In this document: positions 19,264-27,988 of the stretch, piece after piece
Layout: every line of letters starts with the position of its first letter
Numbering within the stretch: the first letter of the stretch is position 1
Origin: Bacillota bacterium
GTDB taxonomy: Bacteria > Bacillota > Clostridia > UBA1381
DNA length: 64,000 bases
Assembly (NCBI GenBank): GCA_029007725.1
Contig: JAQXIJ010000047.1
Location: forward strand, 1-64,000
Reading direction: 5' to 3'
The notes under the pieces: generated by a model
What the model saw: only the letters and a program-made list of their open reading frames with translations
What the model was told of the DNA's origin: nothing
Database searches by the model: none
Position numbers and translations under genes: made by a program

Positions 19264-20180
19264 TGCCTATTAAAATTCCTAACGACCTGCCTGCAACGAA
19301 AACGCTGCACAAGGAAAACATTTTTGTCATAACAGAAAAGCGCGCATTGACGCAGGATATAAGACCGCTTAAAATTCTGCTTCTGAATCTTATGCCTACA
19401 AAAATCCGCACAGAAACACAGTTTTCGCGTCTTTTAGGAAACACTCCGCTTCAGGTAGAACTCGAATTTTTGCAGACAGCAACGCATAAGGCAACACATA
19501 CGGATGAACAGCACATGATATCGTTTTATAAAACCTTTGATGAAATAAAAAATAATAAGTATGACGGTATGGTTATAACCGGCGCACCAGTAGAGCAGAT
19601 GGAGTTTGAAGAAGTCAACTATTGGCAGGAACTTTGCGAAATTATGGAATGGAGCAAAACACATGTGACGAGCACCTTTCATATATGTTGGGCAGCACAG
19701 GCGGGTCTTTACTATCACTACGGCATAAAAAAGCATGCAATGGACAAAAAGCTGTTCGGCATTTTTGAGCATAAGGTAGAATATAAAAAATCAATACTCT
19801 TCCGAGGTTTTGATGATGTTTTCATGGCTCCGCATTCGCGTTATACAACGGTTTTGAGAGAGGATATAGAAAATGTTCCGGAGCTTAAAATTATGGCTTC
19901 TTCAAAGGAAGCTGGTGTATATGTAGTAATGACGAACAGGGGCAGACAGATTTTTGTCACCGGTCATCCTGAATATGACGCTGATACGCTTAAAGATGAA
20001 TATTTCCGTGATAAAAACAACGGACTTGATATTGATGTGCCAAAAAATTATTTTCCCAATGACAATGATACAAAAAAGCCGATTGTTTCTTGGCGCAGCC
20101 ATGCAAACCTGTTATATTCAAATTGGCTAAACTACTTTGTATATCAGACAACACCATATGATATAGATAACATACATTAA
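19263..20180 (+). CDS. metA: Homoserine O-acetyltransferase (MetA type)
   Basis: 305 residues of the MetA family, often named homoserine O-succinyltransferase. The nucleophile Cys142 (FHICWAAQ) and the C-terminal VTGHPEYD are present. Position 111 is Glu ([11 protein letters not shown]). In studied MetA proteins Glu at 111 goes with acetyl-CoA use and Gly with succinyl-CoA, so acetylation is predicted. This agrees with the neighbouring O-acetylhomoserine sulfhydrylase. It is the last gene before a strong terminator. Confidence 0.92.
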   Translation: MPIKIPNDLPATKTLHKENIFVITEKRALTQDIRPLKILLLNLMPTKIRTETQFSRLLGNTPLQVELEFLQTATHKATHTDEQHMISFYKTFDEIKNNKYDGMVITGAPVEQMEFEEVNYWQELCEIMEWSKTHVTSTFHICWAAQAGLYYHYGIKKHAMDKKLFGIFEHKVEYKKSILFRGFDDVFMAPHSRYTTVLREDIENVPELKIMASSKEAGVYVVMTNRGRQIFVTGHPEYDADTLKDEYFRDKNNGLDIDVPKNYFPNDNDTKKPIVSWRSHANLLYSNWLNYFVYQTTPYDIDNIH

Positions 20181-20218
20181 AAAACAATCATACCGCAAAT
20201 GCGGTATGATTGTTTTTT
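20181..20218 (+). terminator. Terminator of the pyr-met unit
   Basis: A 16-bp perfect stem (20181-20196 with 20201-20216) with an AAAT loop and a T-rich end, beginning at the metA stop. It is the first intrinsic terminator seen after the pyr attenuator. Confidence 0.92.
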
Positions 20219-20808
20219 GCAGTCATATATTAAAAAAAATCAAACATTTTCTTATCTGGAAAAATTTTATATATTTGTTGACTCTCAGCCTGTTTTCCCT
20301 ATAGCATAGAATCCGGGGGTGTCTCTAAATCTAAGACGTGATATAACCCGTATACCTATTCTGTTATAGTATAAATATTTGATGAAGTAATCCATTATAT
20401 TTCATTGCACAATACACGGTTAATAGTCTTACTGATATTCCATACATATGAAAGGATTTTAAAATATCATTTGCTTATTTAAGTTTTCGATTCTCACGTT
20501 CTAACTACAATATGCGCTTTGCTGAAGCATAATACATTAGACTTGTTTTAAGGGATTTCTTCAATTTACGTAGATTTAGCCAATCCGCAATTATATAATA
20601 TTGAAGTCCCAATTGCTCTGCTGACTTTTTACTATAATTTCAACAGATAAAATTTAATGATTCTACTTTACATTTCTTGCTGCACTTTGCTATTTTCAAA
20701 CATATTTCACTTTAATTCTATTATTATATCAGATTTTTGGATGTTTGAGATTTCTGCTTTGATTATACTACTCCAAAATAAAACTCCAAAATAAATTTAA
20801 AAAAAGTG
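20219..20808. other. A/T-rich gene-free stretch
   Basis: About 590 bases without an intact gene on either strand. All frames are broken by stops. Apart from the possible transposase relic listed separately (20505-20637), no repeats, terminator or RNA gene were recognised. The composition and decay suggest old insertion debris between the metA terminator and the first T-box promoter. Confidence 0.5.
20505..20637 (-). pseudogene. Possible relic of an IS3-type transposase OrfA
   Basis: A minus-strand frame of about 44 codons encodes KKSAEQLGLQYYIIADWLN followed by a Lys/Leu-rich stretch and a stop. It resembles the helix-turn-helix of IS3-family OrfA proteins (AxxLGI..tLxxW). There is no start codon, stops lie just upstream, and no OrfB or terminal repeats were found. 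The identification rests on a short motif only. Confidence 0.3.
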
Positions 20809-20837
20809 TTGACATATGACATATTGTGTGATATCAT
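20809..20837 (+). promoter_or_regulatory. Promoter of the first T-box unit
   Basis: TTGACA (20809-20814), 17-base spacer, TATCAT (20832-20837). The T-box leader begins about 15-20 bases downstream. Confidence 0.75.
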
Positions 20838-20849
20838 AATAAAAATTGA

Positions 20850-21119
20850 ATTCATAAAAGCTATGATGAAGACGGTCGAAACATTGCGTTTTTAGAGAGT
20901 TGACGGTTGCTGCGAGTCAATAACAATGTGTTTCAATGACTTATCCCTTCTGAGCTGAAGATGTGAAAATTACAGTAATGTCTTTCGTGATTGCTACGTT
21001 AGTGCATAGGGCTTGATAGAGTCTGAAGTGGTGTTGTATTTTGCTACAGCACAATTTGAGTGGTACCGCGGATTAGTAATCTAACCCGTCTCAAAGGTTT
21101 TCTTTGAGACGGGTTTTTT
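20850..21119 (+). ncRNA. T-box leader 1 (tRNA-sensing riboswitch)
   Basis: The T-box sequence GAGTGGTACCGCGG lies at 21058-21071. It is followed by a terminator with a 14-bp stem (21083-21096 with 21102-21115) and T6. Stem I features are present: a GATGAAG / CTTCTGAGC kink-turn-like base, AGAGAG, and the GGTTGCTGCGAG distal loop. The specifier codon register is uncertain: counting as in B. subtilis thrS and glyQS leaders (codon, one base, five bases, GAGC) gives AUC (Ile) at 20943-20945; CUU followed by A at 20940-20942 (Leu) is an alternative. Uncharged cognate tRNA would favour antitermination and expression of the ligase gene. Confidence 0.93.
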
Positions 21120-21140
21120 GATAAAAAGGAGTGATGCAAA

Positions 21141-23405
21141 ATGAATACAACCGAAGAAAAATTATTTGAAATTGCAGAAAGAATCAAGGAAATGCGCGAA
21201 ATTCTCGGTTATACAGTGGAGGATATGGCAAAGAGTACAGAGGTTTCCGTTGAAGAGTATAAAAAGCTTGAAAGCGGCACGGTAGACTTTCCGTTTACAT
21301 TTATCCATAAGTGTGCACTTGCGCTCAATCTTGAAATTACTGATATCCTTGAGGGTATAAGTGCAAATTTGTCGTCATATAATCTTACACGAAAAGGAAG
21401 AGGACAGGAAACGGCAAAAGAAGACGGCATAAGCATTGCAAATCTTGCACCGATGTTCAAACATAAAATTGCAGAGCCATATTACGTTACTTACGATTAC
21501 TCCGAAAAATTGCAGAATCAGCCGATTCATTTGACTACGCATAAGGGTCAGGAATTTGATATAATTTTAAGCGGAAAACTCAAGATTCAGATAGGAGAGC
21601 ATGCGGTAGTGCTGAATGAGGGAGACAGTATTTACTACAACAGTTCAACACCGCACGGAATGATTGCGGTCGGTGGCGAAAAATGTGTGTTCTGTGCAGT
21701 TGTGCTTCCGGGTGAAGGCAAGGCTGACGAAAAAGAGATAAAGGATACAATAGTTTCGGCACGTCAGCCGGGAAAACTGCTCATCAACAAGTTTATCAAG
21801 ACAAAGGAAGACGACACAGGCGCGCTGCAGGCAGTATCGTATGAAAATGAAGAAAAATTCAACTTTGCATTTGATGTTGTTGATGAAATCGCAAGAAAGT
21901 ATCCTGATAAGCTTGCAATGGTTCACGTTGACAACAACAAAAACGAAAAACGCTTCACATTTAAGGATATGAAAGATGCGTCAAGCCAAACGGCAAATTA
22001 CTTCAAGTCGCTCGGAATACAGCGCGGCGACAGGGTTATGCTTGTTCTAAAGCGAAACTACCAGTTCTGGTTTTCAATCCTTGCACTGCATAAGCTTGGC
22101 GCAATTGCAATTCCTGCAACCAATATGCTTCAGGAGCATGACTATACCTACAGATTTAACGCTGCCGGCGTAAAGGCAATCGTCTGTACTGCAGACGGCG
22201 ATGTAACACACCAGGTTGAGCTGGCAGAAAAGGATTCTCCGACGCTTAAAATAAAGGTTGTTGCAAACGGCTCGCGCGAGGGCTGGCATGACTTTAATGC
22301 AGAATACGGACTGTTCAGTAGAAAGTTTGTAAGGGAAGAGGACGCACCGTGCGGAAGTGACCCGATGCTTATGTTTTTTACCTCTGGTACAACAGGATAC
22401 CCGAAAATTGCAGAGCATAACTACAAATATCCTCTCGGACACTTTATTACCGCAAAATACTGGCACTGCGTTGACCCGACCGGTATCCACTTCACAATCG
22501 CCGATACCGGCTGGGGAAAAGCTCTCTGGGGAAAACTCTACGGTCAGTGGATGTGCGAGGCTGCTGTGTTTGTATATGACTTTGACAGATTCCATGCTTC
22601 GGATATTCTGCCTATGTTCAAAAAGTACAATATCACAACCTTTTGTGCGCCTCCAACAATGTACCGTATGCTGATAAAAGAGGATTTGTCAAACTATGAT
22701 TTAAGCTCATTAAAGCATGTTACAATTGCAGGTGAGGCACTTAATCCGGAAGTGTTCAAGCAGTTTAAAAAAGCAACGGGACTTTCTCTGATGGAGGGTT
22801 TCGGTCAGACCGAAACTACACTTACCATTGCGAACCTTGTCGGTATGACACCGAAGCCTGGCTCAATGGGTAAGCCGGTTCCGTCATATGATATAGATAT
22901 TGTGGACGCGGAAGGAAAATCGTGTGATATCGGTGAATCAGGCGAAATTGTAGTAAGAGTGGATAAAGAAATTCCATGCGGTTTGTTCATGGGATATTAC
23001 CTTAACGAAGAAAAGACAAAAGAGGTTATGCACGACGGACTTTATCACACGGGCGATGTTGCATGGCGCGATGAAGATGGCTACTTTTGGTATGTTGGTA
23101 GAACCGATGATGTAATCAAATCCTCAGGCTACCGTATCGGACCTTTTGAAATCGAAAATGTTATCATGGAACTGCCATATGTCCTGGAATGCGGAGTTTC
23201 GGCAGAGCCTGACGAAATCAGAGGTCAGGTTGTAAAAGCAAGCATCGTTCTGACAAAGGACAAACAGCCGTCCGATGAGCTTAAAAAGGAAATTCAGGAT
23301 TATGTTAAGCATAAGACTGCACCATACAAATATCCGAGAATTGTTGAGTTCAGAACAGAGTTGCCAAAGACTATAAGCGGAAAAATTATGCGTAATAAGC
23401 TATAA
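21141..23405 (+). CDS. HTH-cupin-AMP-dependent acyl-CoA ligase fusion
   Basis: 754 residues in three parts. Residues about 5-70 form an XRE-type helix-turn-helix (ERIKEMREILGYTVEDMAKS). About 110-190 form a cupin (HLTTHKGQEFDIILSG; DSIYYNSSTPHGMIAV). From about 225 runs an adenylate-forming acyl-CoA synthetase with FFTSGTTGYPK (about 411-421), EGFGQTETT (about 551), [32 protein letters not shown] and the C-terminal catalytic-Lys motif PKTISGKIMRNKL. It should activate a free carboxylate to acyl-CoA with ATP; the best match in style is the medium-chain/aryl acyl-CoA synthetase group. AAAAGGAGTG precedes the ATG. Control by a T-box suggests use in amino-acid synthesis. Whether the HTH binds DNA is unknown. 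Confidence 0.88.
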   Translation: MNTTEEKLFEIAERIKEMREILGYTVEDMAKSTEVSVEEYKKLESGTVDFPFTFIHKCALALNLEITDILEGISANLSSYNLTRKGRGQETAKEDGISIANLAPMFKHKIAEPYYVTYDYSEKLQNQPIHLTTHKGQEFDIILSGKLKIQIGEHAVVLNEGDSIYYNSSTPHGMIAVGGEKCVFCAVVLPGEGKADEKEIKDTIVSARQPGKLLINKFIKTKEDDTGALQAVSYENEEKFNFAFDVVDEIARKYPDKLAMVHVDNNKNEKRFTFKDMKDASSQTANYFKSLGIQRGDRVMLVLKRNYQFWFSILALHKLGAIAIPATNMLQEHDYTYRFNAAGVKAIVCTADGDVTHQVELAEKDSPTLKIKVVANGSREGWHDFNAEYGLFSRKFVREEDAPCGSDPMLMFFTSGTTGYPKIAEHNYKYPLGHFITAKYWHCVDPTGIHFTIADTGWGKALWGKLYGQWMCEAAVFVYDFDRFHASDILPMFKKYNITTFCAPPTMYRMLIKEDLSNYDLSSLKHVTIAGEALNPEVFKQFKKATGLSLMEGFGQTETTLTIANLVGMTPKPGSMGKPVPSYDIDIVDAEGKSCDIGESGEIVVRVDKEIPCGLFMGYYLNEEKTKEVMHDGLYHTGDVAWRDEDGYFWYVGRTDDVIKSSGYRIGPFEIENVIMELPYVLECGVSAEPDEIRGQVVKASIVLTKDKQPSDELKKEIQDYVKHKTAPYKYPRIVEFRTELPKTISGKIMRNKL

Positions 23406-23420
23406 ATTTCAAAAAAATGT

Positions 23421-23449
23421 TTGACATATATACAAATATATGGTAAAAT
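23421..23449 (+). promoter_or_regulatory. Promoter of the second T-box unit
   Basis: TTGACA (23421-23426), exactly 17 bases, TAAAAT (23444-23449). It lies 16 bases after the ligase stop codon, with no terminator between. Confidence 0.82.
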
Positions 23450-23462
23450 CAATAAAAATATT

Positions 23463-23747
23463 TAAAGGCGATGAAGGAGAGTGCTTCCGGGGTAGGCTTT
23501 CGGAGAGAGTTGGCGGTCGGTGCGAGCCAATTAAAGCTGATGCGGTTGTCTGTAGCTCCCGAGCTGGAAGGAAGAAAGCACTTTTGTGCAAGTAGAGCCT
23601 TCTCGTGATTGCTGCGTTAATGTATAGGGCTTGATGGAGTCTGAAGTGGTATTGCTTTTGTAATACAATTTGAGTGGTACCGCGGGTTATAATTTGTAAT
23701 TATTGCTCGTCACAAGGATTTTACTATATCTTTGCGACGGGCTTTTT
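23463..23747 (+). ncRNA. T-box leader 2 (tRNA-sensing riboswitch)
   Basis: Built like leader 1: GATGAAGGAGAGTG on the 5' side of stem I (AGTG resembles the loop-E AGTA), AGAGAG, a GGTCGGTGCGAG distal loop, CTCCCGAGC at the base, the T-box GAGTGGTACCGCGG at 23672-23685, and a terminator stem (23705-23719 with 23728-23742) followed by T5. The thrS/glyQS register gives GUA (Val) at 23552-23554 followed by G; UGU followed by A is an alternative. The leader appears intact although the ligase copy behind it is broken, so it probably still controls the oxidoreductase genes downstream. Confidence 0.93.
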
Positions 23748-23778
23748 GTTTACCCCAATACAGTTTGAAGGTATTATT

Positions 23779-25269
23779 TTGGGAAATTCATTAACAGGTC
23801 TTGATTTAAAGATCAAAGAGGTAGCTACAAGAATACGAGAACTGTCCGAAATTGAAGGTATGTCAACCGAAAAAATGGCGCAGCTTACTGATGTTTCCGA
23901 GCCGCTTTATGTAAAATGTGCATACAGTAGCGATGCTGAGCATAAAGATATTGAGCTGACAACGCATGCCGGCCAGGAATTTGATATCGTAATAAGCGGA
24001 ACGCTCAAGGTTCAGATTGGATCTCATAAAGAAATCCTGCACGAGGGAGATGCGGTATATTATGACAGCTCAACGCCGCATGGCATGATTGCACTTTACG
24101 GTAAGGACTGCGAATTTTATGCAATAGTTCTTTCGGCGGAGGGTGAAAAGCCGGATACAAACGCAACACCGGATCTGGAAAATCCGACCGAAAACAAGCC
24201 GCATCAGCCGTACAGGAGAATATATCGCAACTTCATTCATCCTAAAGAGGATGAAAACGGTGCGCTTATAGCGGTTGACTTTGAAAATGAGGATAAGTTC
24301 AATTTTGCCTTTGACGTTGTTGACGCACTGGCGGATAAAAGACCGGATAAGCTCGCGATGCTTCACCTTAATATAAACAAAAACTAGCGTCGCTTTACAT
24401 TTATGGATATGAAACACGAATCAAAAAGGACGGCAAACTATTTTAAGTTGCTAGGCATTAAAAAGGGCGCCAGGGTAATGCTTGTTCTGAAGCGCCACTA
24501 TCAGTTCTGGTTCTCGATTTTTGCGTTGCATAAGCTGGGCGCAATAGCGATTCCTGCGACAAATCAGCATCAGGAGCATGACTATACCTACAGATTTAAT
24601 GCTGCCGGCGTGAGCGCAATCGTTTGTACGGCAGACGGAGATGTGGATCATCAAGTTGGGCTTGCCGAGAAAGATTCCGAAACATTAGCGACAAAGATTC
24701 TTGTCGGCGGAACGCATAAAATCGGCTCAATTGGCAAGCCGGTTCCGACCTATGACGTTGATATTGTCGATCCTAACGGAAAGAGCGTCGGCATCGGAAA
24801 AAGCGGCGAGATTGTTATCAGAACCTCTGAAAAAAACGCCGTGCGGTCTCTTTAAGGGCTATTACCGTGATGAGGAAAGACAAAAGAGGCATGGCACGAC
24901 GGACTGTATCAAACAGGTGACGTTGCAATGCGCGATGAGGACGGATTTTACTGGTATGTAGGCAGGATCGACGACGTTATCAAGTCATCGGGATACAGAA
25001 TCGGACCCTTTGAAATCGAAAATGTCATTATGGAGCTTCCGTATGTTCTGGAATGCGGAGTTTCTGCGGCACCGGACGAGGTGCGCGGTCAGGTGGTAAA
25101 GGCAAGCATCGTGCTTACAAAGGGAACAGAAGGAACAGAAGAACTTAAAAAGGAAATTCAGAATTATGTAAAAGAGCATACCGCTCCTTATAAATATCAG
25201 CGCATTGTCGTATTCAAGGACGAACTGCCCAAAACAACCCGCGAAAAGATTATAAGGGCGAAGCTCTAA
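23779..25269 (+). pseudogene. Decayed second copy of the HTH-cupin-acyl-CoA ligase
   Basis: The gene is homologous to the one at 21141 along its length but broken. A TTG at 23779 is the only plausible start. Relative to the intact copy, about 75 residues are missing between the HTH and cupin; a TAG stop occurs at 24385 (NINKN-stop against NNKNEKRF); about 190 residues including the SGTTG ATP motif and the GQTETT motif are deleted near 24720; and two frameshifts follow near 24830-24890. The C-terminal part (24928-25269) is still well conserved, but the final Lys motif reads [12 protein letters not shown]. It cannot make a full ligase. The cupin part alone could still be translated. Confidence 0.9.
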
Positions 25270-25279
25270 AGGAGCAGCA

Positions 25280-25945
25280 ATGAAACATATTACACTTTTT
25301 GCTGGGCATTATGGAAGCGGAAAGACTAACATTGCCGTAAGTGTGGCAAAGTATTTGAAAAAGCAGGGTTTTGATACGGCTGTAGTAGATCTCGATATTG
25401 TAAATCCGTATTTTCGCACCAAGGACAGTGAGGATGAATTTAAAAAGCTTGGGATTCAGTTTGTGTGTTCGGAATATGCTAATACAAATCTTGATGCCCC
25501 CGCTTTGCCAAAGGAAATTTATAGCGTGCTGACCGATGAAAATGTAAAAATTATCATGGATATCGGCGGTGATGACCGCGGAGCTGTTGCTCTCGGACGC
25601 TATACACCGTCAATTCTTGAAGAAAACGACTATGATATGATGTTTGTGGCAAATTGCTACAGACCGCTTACAACAACTCCGGAAGAAGCATTTGAAGTAA
25701 TGCGCGAAATTGAAGCTGCATGCCAAATTCCGTTTACGGCGATTGTTAATAACTCAAACATCGGCGAGGAAACCACAGCTGCCGACGTTATTGCATCGTT
25801 TGAATATATAGAAAAGTTATCGAAGCTGAGCGGTTTGCCGGTTAAAATGACGACCGCTACTAAAAAAATATGCGAGGAACTGAAAAAAAAAGCGTTGGAT
25901 GTGTTTGAAATAGAACTGCAAAAAAAATATTACAGTATTAAGTAA
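25280..25945 (+). CDS. MinD/ParA-like P-loop ATPase
   Basis: 221 residues. Walker A GHYGSGKTN (about 9-17), DLDIVNPYFR (about 38-47, the switch I region of deviant-Walker ATPases) and the Walker B-like IIMDIGGDDRG (about 93-103) are visible. AAAGGAG lies 6 bases before the ATG. It sits between the ligase pseudogene and the ferredoxin subunit and is probably co-transcribed with the oxidoreductase. Relatives of this fold deliver metal clusters or activate enzymes, so a maturation or activation role for the oxidoreductase or ligase is a guess; no specific function is known to me. Confidence 0.8.
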   Translation: MKHITLFAGHYGSGKTNIAVSVAKYLKKQGFDTAVVDLDIVNPYFRTKDSEDEFKKLGIQFVCSEYANTNLDAPALPKEIYSVLTDENVKIIMDIGGDDRGAVALGRYTPSILEENDYDMMFVANCYRPLTTTPEEAFEVMREIEAACQIPFTAIVNNSNIGEETTAADVIASFEYIEKLSKLSGLPVKMTTATKKICEELKKKALDVFEIELQKKYYSIK

Positions 25946-25958
25946 AGGAGAGAACAAA

Positions 25959-26165
25959 ATGGCAAAACTGACTTTTAAAACAGACCTTTGCAAGGGCTGC
26001 GGGCTGTGTGTTGACGCCTGTCCGAAGCATCTTCTTGTAATCGCAAAAGACAAAATTAATCAAAAAGGGCACTCGCCGGTAGAAATTACCGACCAATCAC
26101 AGTGCATCGGATGTGCTTTCTGCGCAACCATGTGCCCCGACTGCATAATTACGGTAGAAAGGTAG
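25959..26165 (+). CDS. 4Fe-4S ferredoxin, delta subunit of 2-oxoacid oxidoreductase
   Basis: 68 residues with two complete cluster motifs, CKGCGLCVDACPKH (about 11-24) and CIGCAFCATMCPDC (about 48-61). It would hold two [4Fe-4S] clusters and carry electrons between the TPP site and external ferredoxin. AAAGGAGAG precedes the ATG. The order ferredoxin, alpha, beta, gamma is typical of KOR/VOR-type enzymes. Confidence 0.93.
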   Translation: MAKLTFKTDLCKGCGLCVDACPKHLLVIAKDKINQKGHSPVEITDQSQCIGCAFCATMCPDCIITVER

Positions 26166-26174
26166 GAAGAAAAA

Positions 26175-27239
26175 ATGACAGATAAAGTATTGATGAAAGG
26201 TAACGAAGCAATTGCAGAAGCCGCCATAAAGGCAGGCTGCCGTCACTATTTCGGATACCCTATCACACCTCAGACCGAAATCGCGGCATATATGGCGAAA
26301 AGAATGCCTAAAATCGGAGGAACATTCTTGCAGGCAGAGAGTGAGCTTGCCGCAATAAACATGGTTTACGGCGTTTCTTCAACAGGAAAAAGGGTTATGA
26401 CTTCTTCTTCAAGTCCAGGAATTGCTCTGAAGAGTGAAGGACTTTCGTATCTTGCCGGCGCTGATCTGCCTGCATTTGTCGTAAATGTTCAAAGAGGAGG
26501 CCCGGGACTGGGGGGTATTCAGCCGTCACAGTCCGACTATTTTCAGGCGACAAAAGCCGGAGGTCACGGTGATTTCAGAATGATTGTTCTTGCTCCGGCA
26601 TCTGTACAGGAAATGGCTGATCTTACAATAAAAGGATTTGAGCTTGCCGATAAATACAGAATGACGTCAATGATTCTTGCAGACGGTACAATGGGTCAGA
26701 TGATGGAGCCTGTTGAAATTAAGGACAACACAGAAATAAAGACCGTTGACAAGCCGTGGGCGGTAACAGGAACAGGATGCAAGCGAGAACATAATATTAT
26801 CAATTCGCTTTATCTGAAGCCTGATGAACTGGAAAAAGGCAACTTTGAACGATTTGAAAAATACAAAAAGGTCGAAGAAAACGAAACTATGTACGAAGAA
26901 TTTATGATGGACGATGCTGAGATTTGCGTAGTTGCTTTCGGAATTGCGGCGCGAGTTTCACAAAATGCCATCGTTGAGGCAAGAGAACAGGGAATTAAGG
27001 CAGGAATGATAAGACCGATTACACTCTGGCCATTTCCGAAAAAGCCTCTTTTGGCAGCTGCTGACAGAGTTAAAAAGTTTATTTCCGTCGAGCTGTCAAT
27101 GGGACAGATGATTGAAGACATTGAGCTTGCCATTCGCTGTAAAAAGCCGGTTGAGCTTTGCAACAGAACCGGAGGCATGATCCCGTCACCAGAAGAAGTT
27201 CTTGCAAAAATTAAGGAAGCAAACGGAGGTAATAACTGA
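26175..27239 (+). CDS. vorB: 2-oxoacid:ferredoxin oxidoreductase alpha subunit (VorB-like)
   Basis: 354 residues. The alpha subunit contributes the pyrimidine-binding domain of the TPP enzyme: GYPITPQTEIAAYMAKR, FLQAESELAAINMVYG and TSSSSPGIALKSEG at the N-terminus, and the C-terminal domain II (AFGIAARVSQNAI). The type resembles 3-methyl-2-oxobutanoate (VOR) and 2-oxoglutarate (KOR) oxidoreductases; sequence alone does not decide the substrate. The reaction, 2-oxoacid + CoA + Fd(ox) to acyl-CoA + CO2 + Fd(red), is reversible. It overlaps the beta gene by one base. Confidence 0.9.
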   Translation: MTDKVLMKGNEAIAEAAIKAGCRHYFGYPITPQTEIAAYMAKRMPKIGGTFLQAESELAAINMVYGVSSTGKRVMTSSSSPGIALKSEGLSYLAGADLPAFVVNVQRGGPGLGGIQPSQSDYFQATKAGGHGDFRMIVLAPASVQEMADLTIKGFELADKYRMTSMILADGTMGQMMEPVEIKDNTEIKTVDKPWAVTGTGCKREHNIINSLYLKPDELEKGNFERFEKYKKVEENETMYEEFMMDDAEICVVAFGIAARVSQNAIVEAREQGIKAGMIRPITLWPFPKKPLLAAADRVKKFISVELSMGQMIEDIELAIRCKKPVELCNRTGGMIPSPEEVLAKIKEANGGNN

Positions 27240-27988
27240 TGATAGTATTTGAAAAACCGAAATCATTAACAGACGCTCCACTGCACTATTGCCCGGGCTG
27301 TACCCACGGTATTGTACACAGACTGGTCGCACAGGCGATAGACGAGCTTGGCATCGAAGGCAGAACAATCGGTATAGCTCCCGTAGGCTGCTCTGTTATG
27401 GCATATGACTACTTTGCATGCGATATGGTGGAGGCATCACACGGACGTGCACCTGCTGTTGCAACCGGTATAAAAAGGGCTGACCCATCCAAGATTGTAT
27501 TTACATATCAAGGTGACGGTGACCTTGCTTCAATCGGTACTGCCGAAACGGTTCACTCTGCAACAAGAAACGAAAATATAACGGTAATTTTTATAAACAA
27601 CGCAATTTACGGAATGACAGGCGGTCAGATGGCACCGACATCCCTTCCGGGACAGGTAACCCAAACCTCACCTTACGGCAGAGATCCAAAGCTTTGCGGT
27701 TATCCGGTAAAGGTTTGTGAAATGCTTGCACAGCTTGAGGGCCCCGAATATCTTGAACGAGTTGCCGTAAATAATGTTAAAAATATCAAAAAAGCACAGG
27801 CTGCAATTAAAAAGGCTTTTGAAAATCAGATAAACAACAAGGGCTTTTCGCTTGTTGAGGTTATTTCTTCATGCCCGACAAATTGGGGAATGACTCCACA
27901 GGAAGCACTTAAGTGGATTGATGACAACATGATTCCTTACTATCCTTTAGGCGTTTATAAGGACAGAAGCAATGAGGAGGAGAAATAA
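27239..27988 (+). CDS. 2-oxoacid:ferredoxin oxidoreductase beta subunit (TPP-binding)
   Basis: 249 residues. It begins with HYCPGCTHGIVHR (cluster/TPP region) and contains the TPP-Mg motif TYQGDGDLASIG...FINNAIYGMTGGQ (about 79-122). It binds the diphosphate of TPP and decarboxylates, or in reverse carboxylates, the 2-oxoacid/acyl-CoA pair. One-base overlaps with both neighbours show strict operon structure. Confidence 0.92.
   Translation: MIVFEKPKSLTDAPLHYCPGCTHGIVHRLVAQAIDELGIEGRTIGIAPVGCSVMAYDYFACDMVEASHGRAPAVATGIKRADPSKIVFTYQGDGDLASIGTAETVHSATRNENITVIFINNAIYGMTGGQMAPTSLPGQVTQTSPYGRDPKLCGYPVKVCEMLAQLEGPEYLERVAVNNVKNIKKAQAAIKKAFENQINNKGFSLVEVISSCPTNWGMTPQEALKWIDDNMIPYYPLGVYKDRSNEEEK

Noticed and set aside
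23674-23778. N-terminal extension of the ligase pseudogene frame
   Set aside because: It begins inside the T-box sequence and runs through the terminator, so it is leader RNA and not coding.
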